Below are positions 10,632 through 19,493 of a DNA stretch of 64,000 nucleotides, one piece after another. Source of the stretch: Clostridium lentum (GTDB taxonomy: Bacteria; Bacillota; Clostridia; Clostridiales; Clostridiaceae); NCBI RefSeq assembly GCF_014287815.1, contig NZ_JACOOQ010000009.1, positions 37,533-101,532 of the forward strand, given 5' to 3'. The translations under genes and the position numbers were made by a program. The stretch's first letter is position 1. Each line of letters begins with the position of its first letter. The notes under the pieces were generated by a model. It had not been told where the DNA came from and did no database searches. It saw only the letters and a list, made by a program, of their open reading frames with translations.

Positions 10632-11498
10632 TTATCTTTCATTACCCCAAAATATAGTTGCAATAGTTCCTGGTCCTCCATGACTTCCTATAACAGTTCC
10701 TATATATTGTATTTTTATTTCTTTAAAATTTAATTCCTGTAAAATTATATCTTTTAATGCTTGAGCTTCTTCTAACGCATCACCATGCATTATATATAGT
10801 GTTTCACTTTCTATATTTAACGCTTTTTCTTTAACAACTGTAGCTAAATATTTTAGTGCTTTCTTTTTTCCTTTTATTTTCTCTGTAGCTTCAACAGCTC
10901 CATTATTATCTATTTTAAGTATAGGTTTTATATTTAATAACGATCCTACCGCTGCTGTAGATGCAGATATTCTTCCCCCTCTTTTTAAATGTTTTAAATC
11001 ATCTACTAATATAGAATGAATGACTTTATTTTTATTTTCTTCAATCCATGTTGTAATATATTCTAAATCCTTACCTTCCTCTATCATATCGCAAGATTTT
11101 TTTACTAACATTCCAACACCCATACTTACTGATAAACTATCAACTACAGATATTTTCGCATTAGGATTTTCTTCTAATATATTATTTCTAGCCATATTTG
11201 CACTATTAAAAGTTCCACTTAAAGCAGAAGATAAACCTACATATAATATTTCATATCCTTCATTTAATAACTTTCTAAACTTTTCTTCAAAAGTATAAAT
11301 ATTTATTTGTGAAGTACTAGGCATACTACCTTCCCTTAATTTATCATAAAATTCTCTATATCCTAAACTCTTGCCTAAATCATCTTCTATATTTTCACCA
11401 TCTAAATTTAATAATAATGGAACAAACTCTATGTTATTTTTTTTTACAAAATCAATACCTAAATCACAAGATGAATCTGTTACTATCTTAATAGTCAT
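10632..11498 (-). CDS. DegV family fatty-acid-binding protein (copy 1)
   Basis: A 288-residue DegV-fold protein. It opens with the family hallmark KIVTDSSCDLG, and contains PSTSQINIYTFEEKF, LSSALSGTFNSANMAR, VVDSLSVSMGVGMLV, and the C-terminal SHGGPGTIATIFWG. DegV/FakB proteins bind a fatty acid; in many Firmicutes they present it to a FakA kinase for phosphorylation. No fakA is in this window. A second paralogue lies at 17923-18759, so the two copies flank the glycolytic cluster. The ATG has GGAGGG at good spacing. A possible Spo0A box lies upstream at 11585-11591. Confidence 0.92.
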   Translation of the reverse strand: MTIKIVTDSSCDLGIDFVKKNNIEFVPLLLNLDGENIEDDLGKSLGYREFYDKLREGSMPSTSQINIYTFEEKFRKLLNEGYEILYVGLSSALSGTFNSANMARNNILEENPNAKISVVDSLSVSMGVGMLVKKSCDMIEEGKDLEYITTWIEENKNKVIHSILVDDLKHLKRGGRISASTAAVGSLLNIKPILKIDNNGAVEATEKIKGKKKALKYLATVVKEKALNIESETLYIMHGDALEEAQALKDIILQELNFKEIKIQYIGTVIGSHGGPGTIATIFWGNER

Positions 11499-11584
11499 AA
11501 TACCCTCCTAAAACATTAGATTGTTTCTTTAATATTATTATATCAATTTTAGTTCTATTGTCAAATATTTTGATTATCAAAGTT

Positions 11585-11591
11585 TGTCGAA
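11585..11591. promoter_or_regulatory. Possible Spo0A box
   Basis: TGTCGAA within TTTGTCGAAA matches the 7-base Spo0A box. It lies 87 bp upstream of the degV start, between degV and the gpmI terminator. A 7-mer can arise by chance, so this is only suggestive. Confidence 0.3.
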
Positions 11592-11595
11592 ATAT

Positions 11596-11633
11596 AAAAG
11601 AGTAAGATATTTTAATAAACACCTTACTCTTTT
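11596..11633 (-). terminator. Terminator after gpmI
   Basis: A perfect 11-bp stem, arms 11596-11606 and 11623-11633 (AAAAGAGTAAG / CTTACTCTTTT), lies seven bases past the gpmI stop codon and closes the cggR-gpmI cluster. Confidence 0.8.
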
Positions 11634-11640
11634 ATTATTG

Positions 11641-13167
11641 TTATTTAGAAATTATTAAATTTTCTCCTGTCATTTCAACTGGAGCTTCTAATCCCATTAC
11701 ATTTAACATAGTTGGAGCTATATCAGCTAATTTACCATTCTTTAAAGTTTTACCTTCAGTATGATTTGAAACCCATATAAATGGTACTGGATCAGTAGTA
11801 TGCGCTGTAAATGGCTTACCATTTGAATAATCAATCATAACTTCAGCATTACCATGGTCAGCTGTTATAAATACAGTACCATCTAATTCTAATACTTTAT
11901 CTACAACTTTTCCTAAACATACATCCACTGCTTCAATAGCTTTTTTAGCAGCTTCTAAAACTCCTGTGTGTCCAACCATATCTGGATTTGCAAAGTTTAA
12001 GATAACCATATCATATTTCCCTGAATCTAATCTTGCTATTAATTCTTCAGTAACTTCTGGTGCACTCATTTCAGGTTTTAAATCATAAGTAGCAACCTTT
12101 GGAGAAGCAATTAACGCTCTATCTTCACCTTCATTTTCTTTTTCAACACCACCGTTAAAGAAGAATGTTACGTGAGCATATTTTTCAGTTTCAGCAATTC
12201 TTAATTGATTTAATCCCTTGCTTGCAACATATTCCCCTAAAGTATTAGTAATTGTTTGTGGGCTATAAGCAACTTCAACACCTTCTAATGTCTTATCATA
12301 TTGAGTCATAGTAACAAATACTAAATTTAAAGTTTCTCTCTTAAACCCATCAAATACCTTATCATTAATAGCTCTAGTTATTTCTCTAGCTCTATCTGGT
12401 CTAAAGTTGAAGAATACTACTGAATCTCCATTCTTAATTTTACCATTTTCGTTTACTACACATGGTAATACAAACTCATCTGATTTATTGTCATGGTAAG
12501 ATGCTTCTAAAGCTTCCACAGCGCTAGTTGCTTTTTCACCTTTTCCTAGAACCATAGCATTATATGCAAGTTCAACTCTTTCCCATCTATTATCTCTATC
12601 CATAGCATAGTATCTTCCAGATAAAGTAGCTATTTGTCCTACACCTATTTCAGCCATATAGCTTTCTAAATCTTTAACAAATTCAATTCCTGAACCTGGA
12701 GCAACATCTCTACCATCCATGAAACAATGAACATATACATTTTGAACTTCTTGTTCTTTAGCTAATCTTAATAAACCTTTTAAATGATCAATGTGAGAGT
12801 GAACTCCACCATCAGATAATAATCCCATTAAGTGTAAAGCTGCATTATTCTTTTTAGCATTATTCATTGCATCTAAAAGTGATTCATTTTTAAAGAATCC
12901 ACCATCTTTAATTTCTTTAGTAATTCTAGTTAATTCTTGGTATATAATTCTTCCTGCACCTATATTTAAGTGTCCAACTTCTGAGTTACCCATTTGTCCA
13001 TCAGGTAAACCAACTGCCATTCCACTTGCTTGTAATTCACTATGTGGATATTTAGCAACTAATTTATCAAAATTTTCTTTTTTTGCTGCTTCAACAGCAT
13101 TTCCATCGCCTTTTGGAGCTATTCCAAATCCGTCTAATATCATTAACATTACTGGTTTCTTAGCCAT
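11641..13167 (-). CDS. gpmI: 2,3-bisphosphoglycerate-independent phosphoglycerate mutase
   Basis: Interconverts 3- and 2-phosphoglycerate using two Mn ions and a phosphoserine intermediate. The product has 508 residues. Visible are MLMILDGFG (metal-binding Asp12), GQMGNSEVGH with the phosphorylated Ser62, CFMDGRDVAPGSG, NFRPDRAREITRA, and the C-terminal metal site TADHGNAEVM. The longer frame from 13212 is rejected because GGAGGG precedes the ATG at 13167, giving MAKKPVMLMI. It is the last gene of the cggR-gapA-pgk-tpiA-gpmI cluster and is followed by a terminator. A 273-bp gap with a long hairpin separates it from tpiA, so it may also have its own promoter. Confidence 0.98.
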   Translation of the reverse strand: MAKKPVMLMILDGFGIAPKGDGNAVEAAKKENFDKLVAKYPHSELQASGMAVGLPDGQMGNSEVGHLNIGAGRIIYQELTRITKEIKDGGFFKNESLLDAMNNAKKNNAALHLMGLLSDGGVHSHIDHLKGLLRLAKEQEVQNVYVHCFMDGRDVAPGSGIEFVKDLESYMAEIGVGQIATLSGRYYAMDRDNRWERVELAYNAMVLGKGEKATSAVEALEASYHDNKSDEFVLPCVVNENGKIKNGDSVVFFNFRPDRAREITRAINDKVFDGFKRETLNLVFVTMTQYDKTLEGVEVAYSPQTITNTLGEYVASKGLNQLRIAETEKYAHVTFFFNGGVEKENEGEDRALIASPKVATYDLKPEMSAPEVTEELIARLDSGKYDMVILNFANPDMVGHTGVLEAAKKAIEAVDVCLGKVVDKVLELDGTVFITADHGNAEVMIDYSNGKPFTAHTTDPVPFIWVSNHTEGKTLKNGKLADIAPTMLNVMGLEAPVEMTGENLIISK

Positions 13168-13245
13168 AATTCCCTCCAAATATCGTAAATCATTTTTTAT
13201 ACAATAAAACAAATTATTGTAAAGTTCATCAATTAATGCTTTAAA

Positions 13246-13291
13246 TAAATTAAAGATAATAAATTTATCTATATTTATTATCTTTAATTTA
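13246..13291. repeat. 19-bp AT-only-cored inverted repeat in the tpiA-gpmI gap
   Basis: Arms 13246-13264 and 13273-13291 (core AAATTAAAGATAATAAA) are perfect reverse complements with an 8-base loop. It lies upstream of gpmI and downstream of the tpiA hairpin. No T-run is adjacent, so it may be an mRNA 5' stabiliser or a protein site. Confidence 0.6.
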
Positions 13292-13407
13292 ATTCATAAT
13301 TATTATACTATAATTATATGTGTATAACAATAAAATAGCTATTTTTGTAAATGTTTATATATGAATTAATAATTTTTATCTTTTTCTTAATTTACACTAA
13401 TATACAA

Positions 13408-13429
13408 AAGGAAGCCCTAAGGCTTCCTT
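13408..13429 (-). terminator. Short GC-containing hairpin after tpiA
   Basis: Arms 13408-13416 and 13421-13429 (AAGGAAGCC / GGCTTCCTT) with a CTAA loop lie ten bases beyond the tpiA stop codon. The minus-strand T-run is only four bases, so partial termination or mRNA-end protection is likely. Confidence 0.65.
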
Positions 13430-13439
13430 AACTTTATAA

Positions 13440-14186
13440 TTAGTAGTTAACTATTTGTGCAAAATCAGTAGCAACTAAGCTAGCTCCACCAACTAAAGCA
13501 CCATCTATGTCAGACATAGCCATTTGAGCTTTGATTGTTCCTGGCTTAACTGATCCACCGTATTGGATTCTTATCTTGTCAGCAACTTCTTTTCCAAACA
13601 TTTCAGCTAAAATATTTCTGATAGCCATAATTGTTTCGTTAGCTTGTTCATCAGTAGCAGTTTTACCTGTTCCTATAGCCCAGATTGGTTCGTAAGCTAC
13701 AACAACCTTTTCTGCTAATTCTGGTGCTAAACCTTCTAAATCAGCTTTTATTTGAGCTCCAACAACTTCGTTAGTTGTTCCATTTTCTCTTTCTTCTAAA
13801 GTTTCTCCACAGCAAAGGATTGGAGTTAAGTTATGAGCAAATGCAGCTTTAACTTTTTTGTTTAAGGCTTCATCAGTTTCGTTAAAGTATTCTCTTCTTT
13901 CACTGTGTCCTAAAACAACATAGCTAACTCCCATAGCTTCAAGCATTCCTGGAGCTATTTCCCCTGTGAAAGCTCCTTTTTCTTCAAAGTGCATATTTTG
14001 TGCAGCAACTTTAATGTTTGACCCTTCAACAGCTTTTAATACTGCATCTAAGCATACAAAAGTAGGACAAACTACTACATCACAAGTAGCATCCTTTACT
14101 AATGGTTTTAATTCATTTACTAATTTAACAGCTTCTTCTGGAGTATAGTGCATTTTCCAGTTTCCAGCGATGATTGCTTTTCTCAT
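13440..14186 (-). CDS. tpiA: Triose-phosphate isomerase
   Basis: Interconverts dihydroxyacetone phosphate and glyceraldehyde 3-phosphate. The 248-residue TIM barrel shows NWKMH with catalytic Lys11, [10 protein letters not shown] with catalytic His94, the catalytic Glu166 in [14 protein letters not shown], and the phosphate-binding YGGSV. I use the ATG at 14186 ([10 protein letters not shown]). The frame runs three codons further to a GTG at 14195, but that GTG is part of the GAGGTG ribosome binding site. It lies 51 bp after pgk in the glycolytic cluster. Confidence 0.98.
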   Translation of the reverse strand: MRKAIIAGNWKMHYTPEEAVKLVNELKPLVKDATCDVVVCPTFVCLDAVLKAVEGSNIKVAAQNMHFEEKGAFTGEIAPGMLEAMGVSYVVLGHSERREYFNETDEALNKKVKAAFAHNLTPILCCGETLEERENGTTNEVVGAQIKADLEGLAPELAEKVVVAYEPIWAIGTGKTATDEQANETIMAIRNILAEMFGKEVADKIRIQYGGSVKPGTIKAQMAMSDIDGALVGGASLVATDFAQIVNY

Positions 14187-14237
14187 TATTTTCACCTCAT
14201 ATATAAATTATCAATTATTAATTATTAATTTAAATAA

Positions 14238-15416
14238 TTATTTATCATTTAAAGCAGCGATTCCTGGTAAAGTTTTACCTTCTAAGAATTCAAGTGAAGC
14301 TCCACCACCTGTAGAAATGTGAGTCATCTTATCTCCAAATCCTAAGATGTTAACAGCAGCAGCTGAGTCTCCTCCACCGATAACTGTTGTAGCATCTGCA
14401 TCTGCCATAGCTTTAGCAACTGCAATTGTTCCTTTATTGTAGTTTTCAAATTCGAATACTCCCATTGGTCCGTTCCATATAACTGTCTTAGCATCTTTTA
14501 CTGCATCAGCATATAAAGCTTCTGTCTTAGGTCCAATATCTAATCCCATGAATCCAGCTGGTATGTTTTGATCTTCTGTTACAGTAGCTTCAACATCTTT
14601 AAATTCAGATGCTATTCTATGATCTACTGGTAATAAGAATCTAACTCCATTAGCTTCAGCTTTAGCTATCATTTCTTTAGCATAATCTAATCTATCATCT
14701 TCACATAAAGAAGTTCCTATTTCATATCCTTGAGCTTTTAAGAATGTATAAGCCATTCCTCCACCAATGATTATTGTATCAACTTTTTCTAAAAGGTTGT
14801 TGATAACAGCAATCTTATCAGAAACTTTAGATCCACCTAATATAGCTACGAATGGTCTAACTGGATTGTTTACAGCTTCTCCTAAGAACTTTAATTCTTT
14901 TTGGATTAAGTATCCACATACAGCTGTATCAACGTAGTTAGTTACTCCTACAGTTGATGAGTGAGCTCTGTGAGCTGTTCCAAATGCATCGTTAACATAA
15001 ATGTCACATAAAGAAGCTAATTCCTTAGATAATTCTTCTCCGTTCTTAGTTTCTTCTTTTCTGCATCTAGTGTTTTCTAATAATACAACATCTCCGTCTT
15101 TCATATCAGCAACAGCTTTTCTAGCGTTTTCTCCAACAACTTCTTCGTCTCTAGCGAAAACAACTTCTTTACCTAACATTTCGCTTAATCTTACAGCAAC
15201 TGGTGCTAAGCTCTTAGATGCATCTTTTCCTAAGTGTGAGCAAAGTATAACTTTAGCTCCATTTTCAATTAAGTATTTGATTGTTGGAAGAGCTCCTACT
15301 AATCTATTTTCATCAGTTATAACTCCATCTTTTAATGGTACGTTAAAGTCACATCTTACTAAAACTCTTTTACCTTTAACTTGAACATCTTCAATTGTCT
15401 TTTTATTAAAGCTCAT
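14238..15416 (-). CDS. pgk: Phosphoglycerate kinase
   Basis: Makes ATP and 3-phosphoglycerate from 1,3-bisphosphoglycerate. The product has 392 residues. Motifs: [11 protein letters not shown] near the N-terminus, [34 protein letters not shown], and the nucleotide site [11 protein letters not shown] near the C-terminus. The ATG at 15416 follows GAGGTG, so the GTG at 15425 is not used. The loop after CSHLGK is DASKSLAPV, several residues shorter than the GRPKGE-type loop of most homologues; this accounts for the product being slightly short of the usual ~397. A GC-rich hairpin lies between gapA and pgk. Confidence 0.97.
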   Translation of the reverse strand: MSFNKKTIEDVQVKGKRVLVRCDFNVPLKDGVITDENRLVGALPTIKYLIENGAKVILCSHLGKDASKSLAPVAVRLSEMLGKEVVFARDEEVVGENARKAVADMKDGDVVLLENTRCRKEETKNGEELSKELASLCDIYVNDAFGTAHRAHSSTVGVTNYVDTAVCGYLIQKELKFLGEAVNNPVRPFVAILGGSKVSDKIAVINNLLEKVDTIIIGGGMAYTFLKAQGYEIGTSLCEDDRLDYAKEMIAKAEANGVRFLLPVDHRIASEFKDVEATVTEDQNIPAGFMGLDIGPKTEALYADAVKDAKTVIWNGPMGVFEFENYNKGTIAVAKAMADADATTVIGGGDSAAAVNILGFGDKMTHISTGGGASLEFLEGKTLPGIAALNDK

Positions 15417-15463
15417 TCTTTTCACCTCATAAATTTTTATAGTTTTATCTATAATTTTAAAAT

Positions 15464-15501
15464 AGGCCCGGTCTTATAAGTATGCCTTAGAGACCGGACC
15501 C
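15464..15501 (-). other. GC-rich hairpin in the gapA-pgk junction
   Basis: Arms 15465-15474 and 15491-15500 (GGCCCGGTCT / AGACCGGACC) pair over 10 bp with one wobble, followed on the minus strand by TATTTT. It stands out in this AT-rich DNA. It probably acts as an attenuator or as the 3' stabiliser of a processed gapA transcript, which would allow gapA to be expressed above the downstream genes. That role is inferred. Confidence 0.65.
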
Positions 15502-15565
15502 TGTTTAGGATCTTATAAGAGTGCTTTTATAAGCATCTAAATCCATATATAATTATCTATTAAAA

Positions 15566-16579
15566 TTAAGCTAATTCAGCGAAGTATTTAATAGTTCTAA
15601 CCATTTGGCTAGTGTATGAGTTTTCGTTGTCATACCATGAAACAACTTGTACTTGGTATAATCCTTCTCCGATTTCAGATACCATAGTTTGAGTTGCATC
15701 AAATAATGAACCGTATTTGATTCCGATGATATCTGAAGAAACTAATTCTTCTTCAGTGTAACCGAATGATTCATTTGAAGCAGCTTTCATAGCAGCATTG
15801 ATTCCTTCTACTGTTACATTTTCACCTTTAACAACAGCAACTAATATAGTAGTTGATCCAGTTGGAACTGGTACTCTTTGAGCAGATCCGATTAATTTTC
15901 CGTTTAATTCTGGAATAACTAATCCGATAGCTTTAGCAGCTCCAGTTGAGTTAGGTACTATGTTAACAGCACCAGCTCTAGCTCTTCTTAAATCACCTTT
16001 TCTTTGAGGACCATCTAAGATCATTTGGTCTCCAGTGTAAGCGTGAATTGTTGACATTATACCAGATTGAATTGGTGCAAAGTCATTTAAAGCTTTAGCC
16101 ATTGGAGCTAAGCAGTTTGTAGTACAAGATGCAGCTGAGATTATGTTATCTTCAGCAGTTAATATATCTTGGTTTACGTTGAATACAACTGTTGGAAGGT
16201 CATTTCCAGCTGGAGCTGATATAACAACTTTCTTAGCACCTGCTTCGATATGAGCTTGAGATTTAGCTTTTGATACGTAGAATCCAGTACATTCTAATAC
16301 TACGTCAACACCAATTTCTCCCCATGGTAATTTTGAAGCATCTGCTTCAGCGTAGATTCTTATTTCTTTTCCATCTACAGTGATTGAGTTTTCTCCAGCA
16401 ACAACTGTATCTCCTAAAGCGTATCTACCTTGTGCTGAATCATATTTTAATAAATGAGCTAACATTGATGGGCTTGTTAAATCGTTGATAGCAACTATTT
16501 CATACCCTTCTGCTCCAAACATTTGTCTAAATGCTAGACGTCCTATACGTCCAAAACCATTAATTGCAACTCTTACCAT
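15566..16579 (-). CDS. gapA: Glyceraldehyde-3-phosphate dehydrogenase
   Basis: Oxidises glyceraldehyde 3-phosphate with NAD and phosphate. The 337-residue protein has the Rossmann start INGFGRIGR, an Asp in IVAINDL that favours NAD, and the active-site segment [10 protein letters not shown] with catalytic Cys152. The catalytic histidine lies in [10 protein letters not shown], and the C-terminal segment is [18 protein letters not shown] precedes the ATG. It follows cggR by 59 bp, which is the classical arrangement for the glycolytic (not gluconeogenic) isoform. Confidence 0.98.
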   Translation of the reverse strand: MVRVAINGFGRIGRLAFRQMFGAEGYEIVAINDLTSPSMLAHLLKYDSAQGRYALGDTVVAGENSITVDGKEIRIYAEADASKLPWGEIGVDVVLECTGFYVSKAKSQAHIEAGAKKVVISAPAGNDLPTVVFNVNQDILTAEDNIISAASCTTNCLAPMAKALNDFAPIQSGIMSTIHAYTGDQMILDGPQRKGDLRRARAGAVNIVPNSTGAAKAIGLVIPELNGKLIGSAQRVPVPTGSTTILVAVVKGENVTVEGINAAMKAASNESFGYTEEELVSSDIIGIKYGSLFDATQTMVSEIGEGLYQVQVVSWYDNENSYTSQMVRTIKYFAELA

Positions 16580-16638
16580 TACAATTACCTCCTAAATAAT
16601 AAATATAATATATTTAAAATAAAAATTTTAAAACAACA

Positions 16639-17673
16639 TTAATTTTGAGCTTTCATCAGTTCCACTATCTTATTTGCTGCTGCTTCATCAGTTACTAGAA
16701 CTGCATTACTATCATTCATTTCAGCTGCTATTATAGCTTCTACTTTATTTTTTCCAGCTGCTACAGCAATATGTGTATTAATTTTTTTTGCATCATTTAT
16801 TTTTATACCAATGGTAGTATTTTCAGATACAACTTTTGAATTTTTATCAAAATAACATCCATACGCTTCGCCTACTGCACCATTTTTTTTAAGCTCTTCA
16901 ATAAATTCTTCAGATGCTCCTCTTTTTCCTGCCATATGAATAGCATTTCCTATACCATATATAAGTATATCTGCTTTATGAATGCAATCTATGACATCTT
17001 TGATTTGCTTTTCTTTTAAAAGCCCATCTAAGACTTCTAAACTAACATTTTCCGGAATATGAAGCAATTTATAACTCCCATTAACTTTTTGTGCTAAGGC
17101 AGCTGCCAAAGTATTAGCTTGGCTTTCAACTTTTCTTCCCATTCCTCCTCTTGCAGGCAAAACAAGAACATTGGAGACATTATTTATTTTAGGGAAAGCT
17201 TCAACTAATTCCTTAACTGTACTTCCACCTGTAATAGCTATTATACTATCATCTTTAATAATATCTTTTACATAATTAGAAGCAGCTTTTCCTAATTCTT
17301 TTAATACATACGGATTACTTTCCACATCTCCCGGAACAATTATTACATCTTTTAATCCTAAAGATGTTTTAATAAATTCCTCAACGTCGTTTAATCCTTT
17401 TATCTCATGCATAAAATCGTTTAATTGTTCTACTACTCTGATACCCTCTTCAGTAACAGTCATTCCCAGAGTATTTATCTCAATTAAATCCTGCTCTTTT
17501 AAAAAGTTAATCTCAGTACGCACAATTCTTTCACCTAATGAAAGTTCTGATGCTAAAACCCTTCTACCAATTGGCTGGTTGAAATATATAGTCTTTAAAA
17601 TATTGTATCTTTTTTCTAAGATATCAACCAATTCAGGAACTATCTTTTTCTGAACTGATAATATTTCCTGCAC
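16639..17673 (-). CDS. cggR: Central glycolytic genes regulator CggR (SorC family)
   Basis: Represses the gapA operon; in Bacillus, fructose-1,6-bisphosphate relieves it. The N-terminal part (about 1-80) carries a winged-helix DNA-binding region (NQPIGRRVLASELSLGERIVR), and about 90-340 is the SorC-type sugar-phosphate domain (AITGGSTVKELVEAF, ILIYGIGNAI, VGEAYGCYFD). I choose the GTG at 17673 as start (344 aa) because AAGGAGGG lies six bases upstream. The longer frame from 17730 would be translated through the operator and has no ribosome binding site. It is the first gene of cggR-gapA-pgk-tpiA-gpmI. Confidence 0.95.
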   Translation of the reverse strand: MQEILSVQKKIVPELVDILEKRYNILKTIYFNQPIGRRVLASELSLGERIVRTEINFLKEQDLIEINTLGMTVTEEGIRVVEQLNDFMHEIKGLNDVEEFIKTSLGLKDVIIVPGDVESNPYVLKELGKAASNYVKDIIKDDSIIAITGGSTVKELVEAFPKINNVSNVLVLPARGGMGRKVESQANTLAAALAQKVNGSYKLLHIPENVSLEVLDGLLKEKQIKDVIDCIHKADILIYGIGNAIHMAGKRGASEEFIEELKKNGAVGEAYGCYFDKNSKVVSENTTIGIKINDAKKINTHIAVAAGKNKVEAIIAAEMNDSNAVLVTDEAAANKIVELMKAQN

Positions 17674-17700
17674 TTTTAGCCCTCCTTTTGGTCTTAAAGC

Positions 17701-17727
17701 GTCCCACTTATAACTTTTTGTGTCCCG
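17701..17727. promoter_or_regulatory. CggR-type operator: two direct repeats 21 bp apart
   Basis: On the minus strand CGGGAC (17722-17727) is followed 21 bases later by TGGGAC (17701-17706). The flanks are also alike (GCGGGACAC and GTGGGACGC). The Bacillus subtilis CggR operator consists of two CGGGAC repeats with the same 21-bp spacing, two helical turns. It lies just downstream of the proposed promoter and upstream of the cggR start, where bound repressor would block elongation. Confidence 0.8.
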
Positions 17728-17735
17728 CATATATT

Positions 17736-17763
17736 ATTATAAAACAGAATTTAGAATTTTTAA
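17736..17763 (-). promoter_or_regulatory. Probable sigma-A promoter of the cggR-gapA operon
   Basis: The minus strand has TATAAT at 17736-17741 and a weak -35 (TTAAAA) at 17758-17763, 16 bases apart. The CggR operator begins about 9 bases downstream of the -10, as expected for repression at the start of transcription. Confidence 0.5.
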
Positions 17764-17899
17764 ACCCTTTATAGTAAAATTTTATATATTTTTTTATTAT
17801 CTAACTTCTTCTTTCTTTTATTAGAAGGCTAATCTCCATTTACCCTCTATATTTTGCCACGGTTATTCTAGATATATGTAATGTATTTTCTAACAGTAT

Positions 17900-17923
17900 A
17901 AAAAAAGCCTCATGGCTTTTTTT
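17900..17923 (-). terminator. Terminator after the second degV
   Basis: AAAAAAGCC at 17901-17909 and GGCTTTTTT at 17914-17922 enclose a four-base loop. Both sides carry A/T runs, so it can work in either direction. The degV stop codon begins at its edge. Confidence 0.85.
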
Positions 17924-18759
17924 TATTTTTCAAAGAAAAATATTCCACAAGGCTTAATTCCAGAGTGAATACCTACTGTACACCCTACTTTAGCATCTAT
18001 ATAATTTATATTTTTTTCTTGGAAGTATATCTTTAACCCTTGGTATACATCTTCATTTAAAAGTTCTAATAATACTATTGGCGAGTCAAAATCAACATCA
18101 GTACTTTCAAAATCTGATACTAATTTCTTTAAAGCCTTTTTACTTCCTCTAACCTTATCTTTAACAGACATTTTACCATCTTTTATTTCTAAAATTAGTC
18201 TTAAGCCTAACACACTACCTATTGTTCCTGCAGTTTTTGATAGTCTTCCACCTCTTACAAGGTTTTCTAATGATTCAAAATTTAATGAGCACTTAACCTT
18301 AGGTATTGCTTTAAGAATTCCCTCTTCAATTTCTTTTATTCCTAAACCTTTATCTCTAAGTTCACAAGCTTTTAATACTAATAATCCTAATCCTGATGTA
18401 ACATTTCTAGAATCAATTACAATAATATCATCACTTTCTAACATATCTTTTGCTATACATGCTGATTGATATGTTCCACTCATGTCTGAAGATAATGTTA
18501 AGGCTACTATTTTATACCCTTCATCTAAATACTTTTTAAAACTTTTTTCAAATCTATTAGGAGTTACTTGAGCTGTTGTAGGTAAAACACCTGTAGCATC
18601 AATTTTATCAATCATTTCCTTCGTGGTAATTTCTATACCATCTAAATAACTTTCTTCTCCAAAGTTGATTAATAACGGTAACACTTCAATGTCTTTTTCT
18701 CTTATAAGTTCTGCCGGTAAATCTAAAGTACTATCTGTTATAATTTTAATTTTTTCCAT
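17923..18759 (-). CDS. DegV family fatty-acid-binding protein (copy 2)
   Basis: A 278-residue paralogue of the DegV protein at 10632. It shows IKIITDSTLDLP, PTTAQVTPNRFEKSF, LSSDMSGTYQSACIAK, VIDSRNVTSGLGLLV and the ending VGIHSGIKPCGIFFFEK. The start is the ATG at 18759 with GGGGGT eight bases upstream; the upstream ATG at 18774 has no ribosome binding site. It lies 18 bp after trmL and is probably cotranscribed with it. The two DegV copies differ enough in sequence to suggest different fatty-acid preferences, which is inference. Confidence 0.92.
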   Translation of the reverse strand: MEKIKIITDSTLDLPAELIREKDIEVLPLLINFGEESYLDGIEITTKEMIDKIDATGVLPTTAQVTPNRFEKSFKKYLDEGYKIVALTLSSDMSGTYQSACIAKDMLESDDIIVIDSRNVTSGLGLLVLKACELRDKGLGIKEIEEGILKAIPKVKCSLNFESLENLVRGGRLSKTAGTIGSVLGLRLILEIKDGKMSVKDKVRGSKKALKKLVSDFESTDVDFDSPIVLLELLNEDVYQGLKIYFQEKNINYIDAKVGCTVGIHSGIKPCGIFFFEK

Positions 18760-18777
18760 GAACAGTACCCCCATTTC

Positions 18778-19239
18778 TTATTTCATATTTGGAAAATCCA
18801 TTTGTCTTAATGCTTCATAAGCTATTGTACACACTGTATTGGATAAATTTAAGCTTCTTGTACTCGTCTTTATCATTGGTATTCGTATACCTTTATGCGC
18901 ATTATGCACTTCTTCTGGAACACCACTTGATTCTTTTCCGAACATAATAAAATCTCCTGGCTTATAACTTTCTTCATTATAGAATTTTCCTCCATGAGTT
19001 GTAGCTAGAAATATTCTTTGTTCTCCATACTTAGCCATAAAATCTTCATAAGATTCATGCACCTCAAGCTTTAAGTCTTTCCAGTAATCTAATCCAGATC
19101 TTTTAACTGCCTTGTCATCTATGCTAAATCCTAAAGGCTTTATTAAATGTAAAACAGAATCCGTTAAAACACAAGTTCTGGCAATATTCCCAGTATTTTG
19201 TGGTATTTCTGGTTTATATAAAACTATATTTAAATTCAA
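18778..19239 (-). CDS. trmL: tRNA (cytidine/uridine-34-2'-O)-methyltransferase TrmL
   Basis: A short SPOUT-family methyltransferase that 2'-O-methylates the wobble base of tRNA-Leu species. Landmarks: LYKPEIPQNTGNIARTC at the N-terminus, FGKESSGVPEE (SAM-binding knot) and MIKTSTRSLNLSNTVCTIAYEALRQ at the C-terminus. I use the TTG at 19239 (153 aa, MNLNIVLYKPEI), which has GGAGG nine bases upstream and matches the usual N-terminus. The GTG at 19248 abuts the ribosome binding site. A tRNA-Leu(UAA), a likely substrate, is encoded at 38737. Confidence 0.94.
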   Translation of the reverse strand: MNLNIVLYKPEIPQNTGNIARTCVLTDSVLHLIKPLGFSIDDKAVKRSGLDYWKDLKLEVHESYEDFMAKYGEQRIFLATTHGGKFYNEESYKPGDFIMFGKESSGVPEEVHNAHKGIRIPMIKTSTRSLNLSNTVCTIAYEALRQMDFPNMK

Positions 19240-19440
19240 TGAATTCACCCTCCAAAAAGTAAAATGAAAGTCTCTTACTTTAATATATGTATGTATCTAT
19301 CTATAAATTTTATAATACTATATGATTATTTATTAGTCAAAGCATTTTACAGAATGTTAATTTTAATTAAATTTATAATTTCTCTATTTAAGTCCTTATT
19401 AACAACAAAGAAAAAAGGGTGCAAAAAACTCACCAAAATA

Positions 19441-19477
19441 AAAAATCGCTGTATGTATTAAACTTACAACGATTTTT
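19441..19477 (-). terminator. Terminator after the VanW-family gene
   Basis: Arms 19441-19453 and 19465-19477 (AAAAATCGCTGTA / TACAACGATTTTT) pair with one wobble and carry T-runs on both strands. It lies 17 bases past the stop codon. Confidence 0.85.
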
Positions 19478-19493
19478 TGTATAATTAATTATT

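Noticed and set aside
19264..19461. Plus-strand 65-codon frame upstream of trmL
   Set aside because: There is no ribosome binding site and its end runs into the terminator of the VanW-family gene; the hydrophobic product is typical of translated AT-rich spacer.
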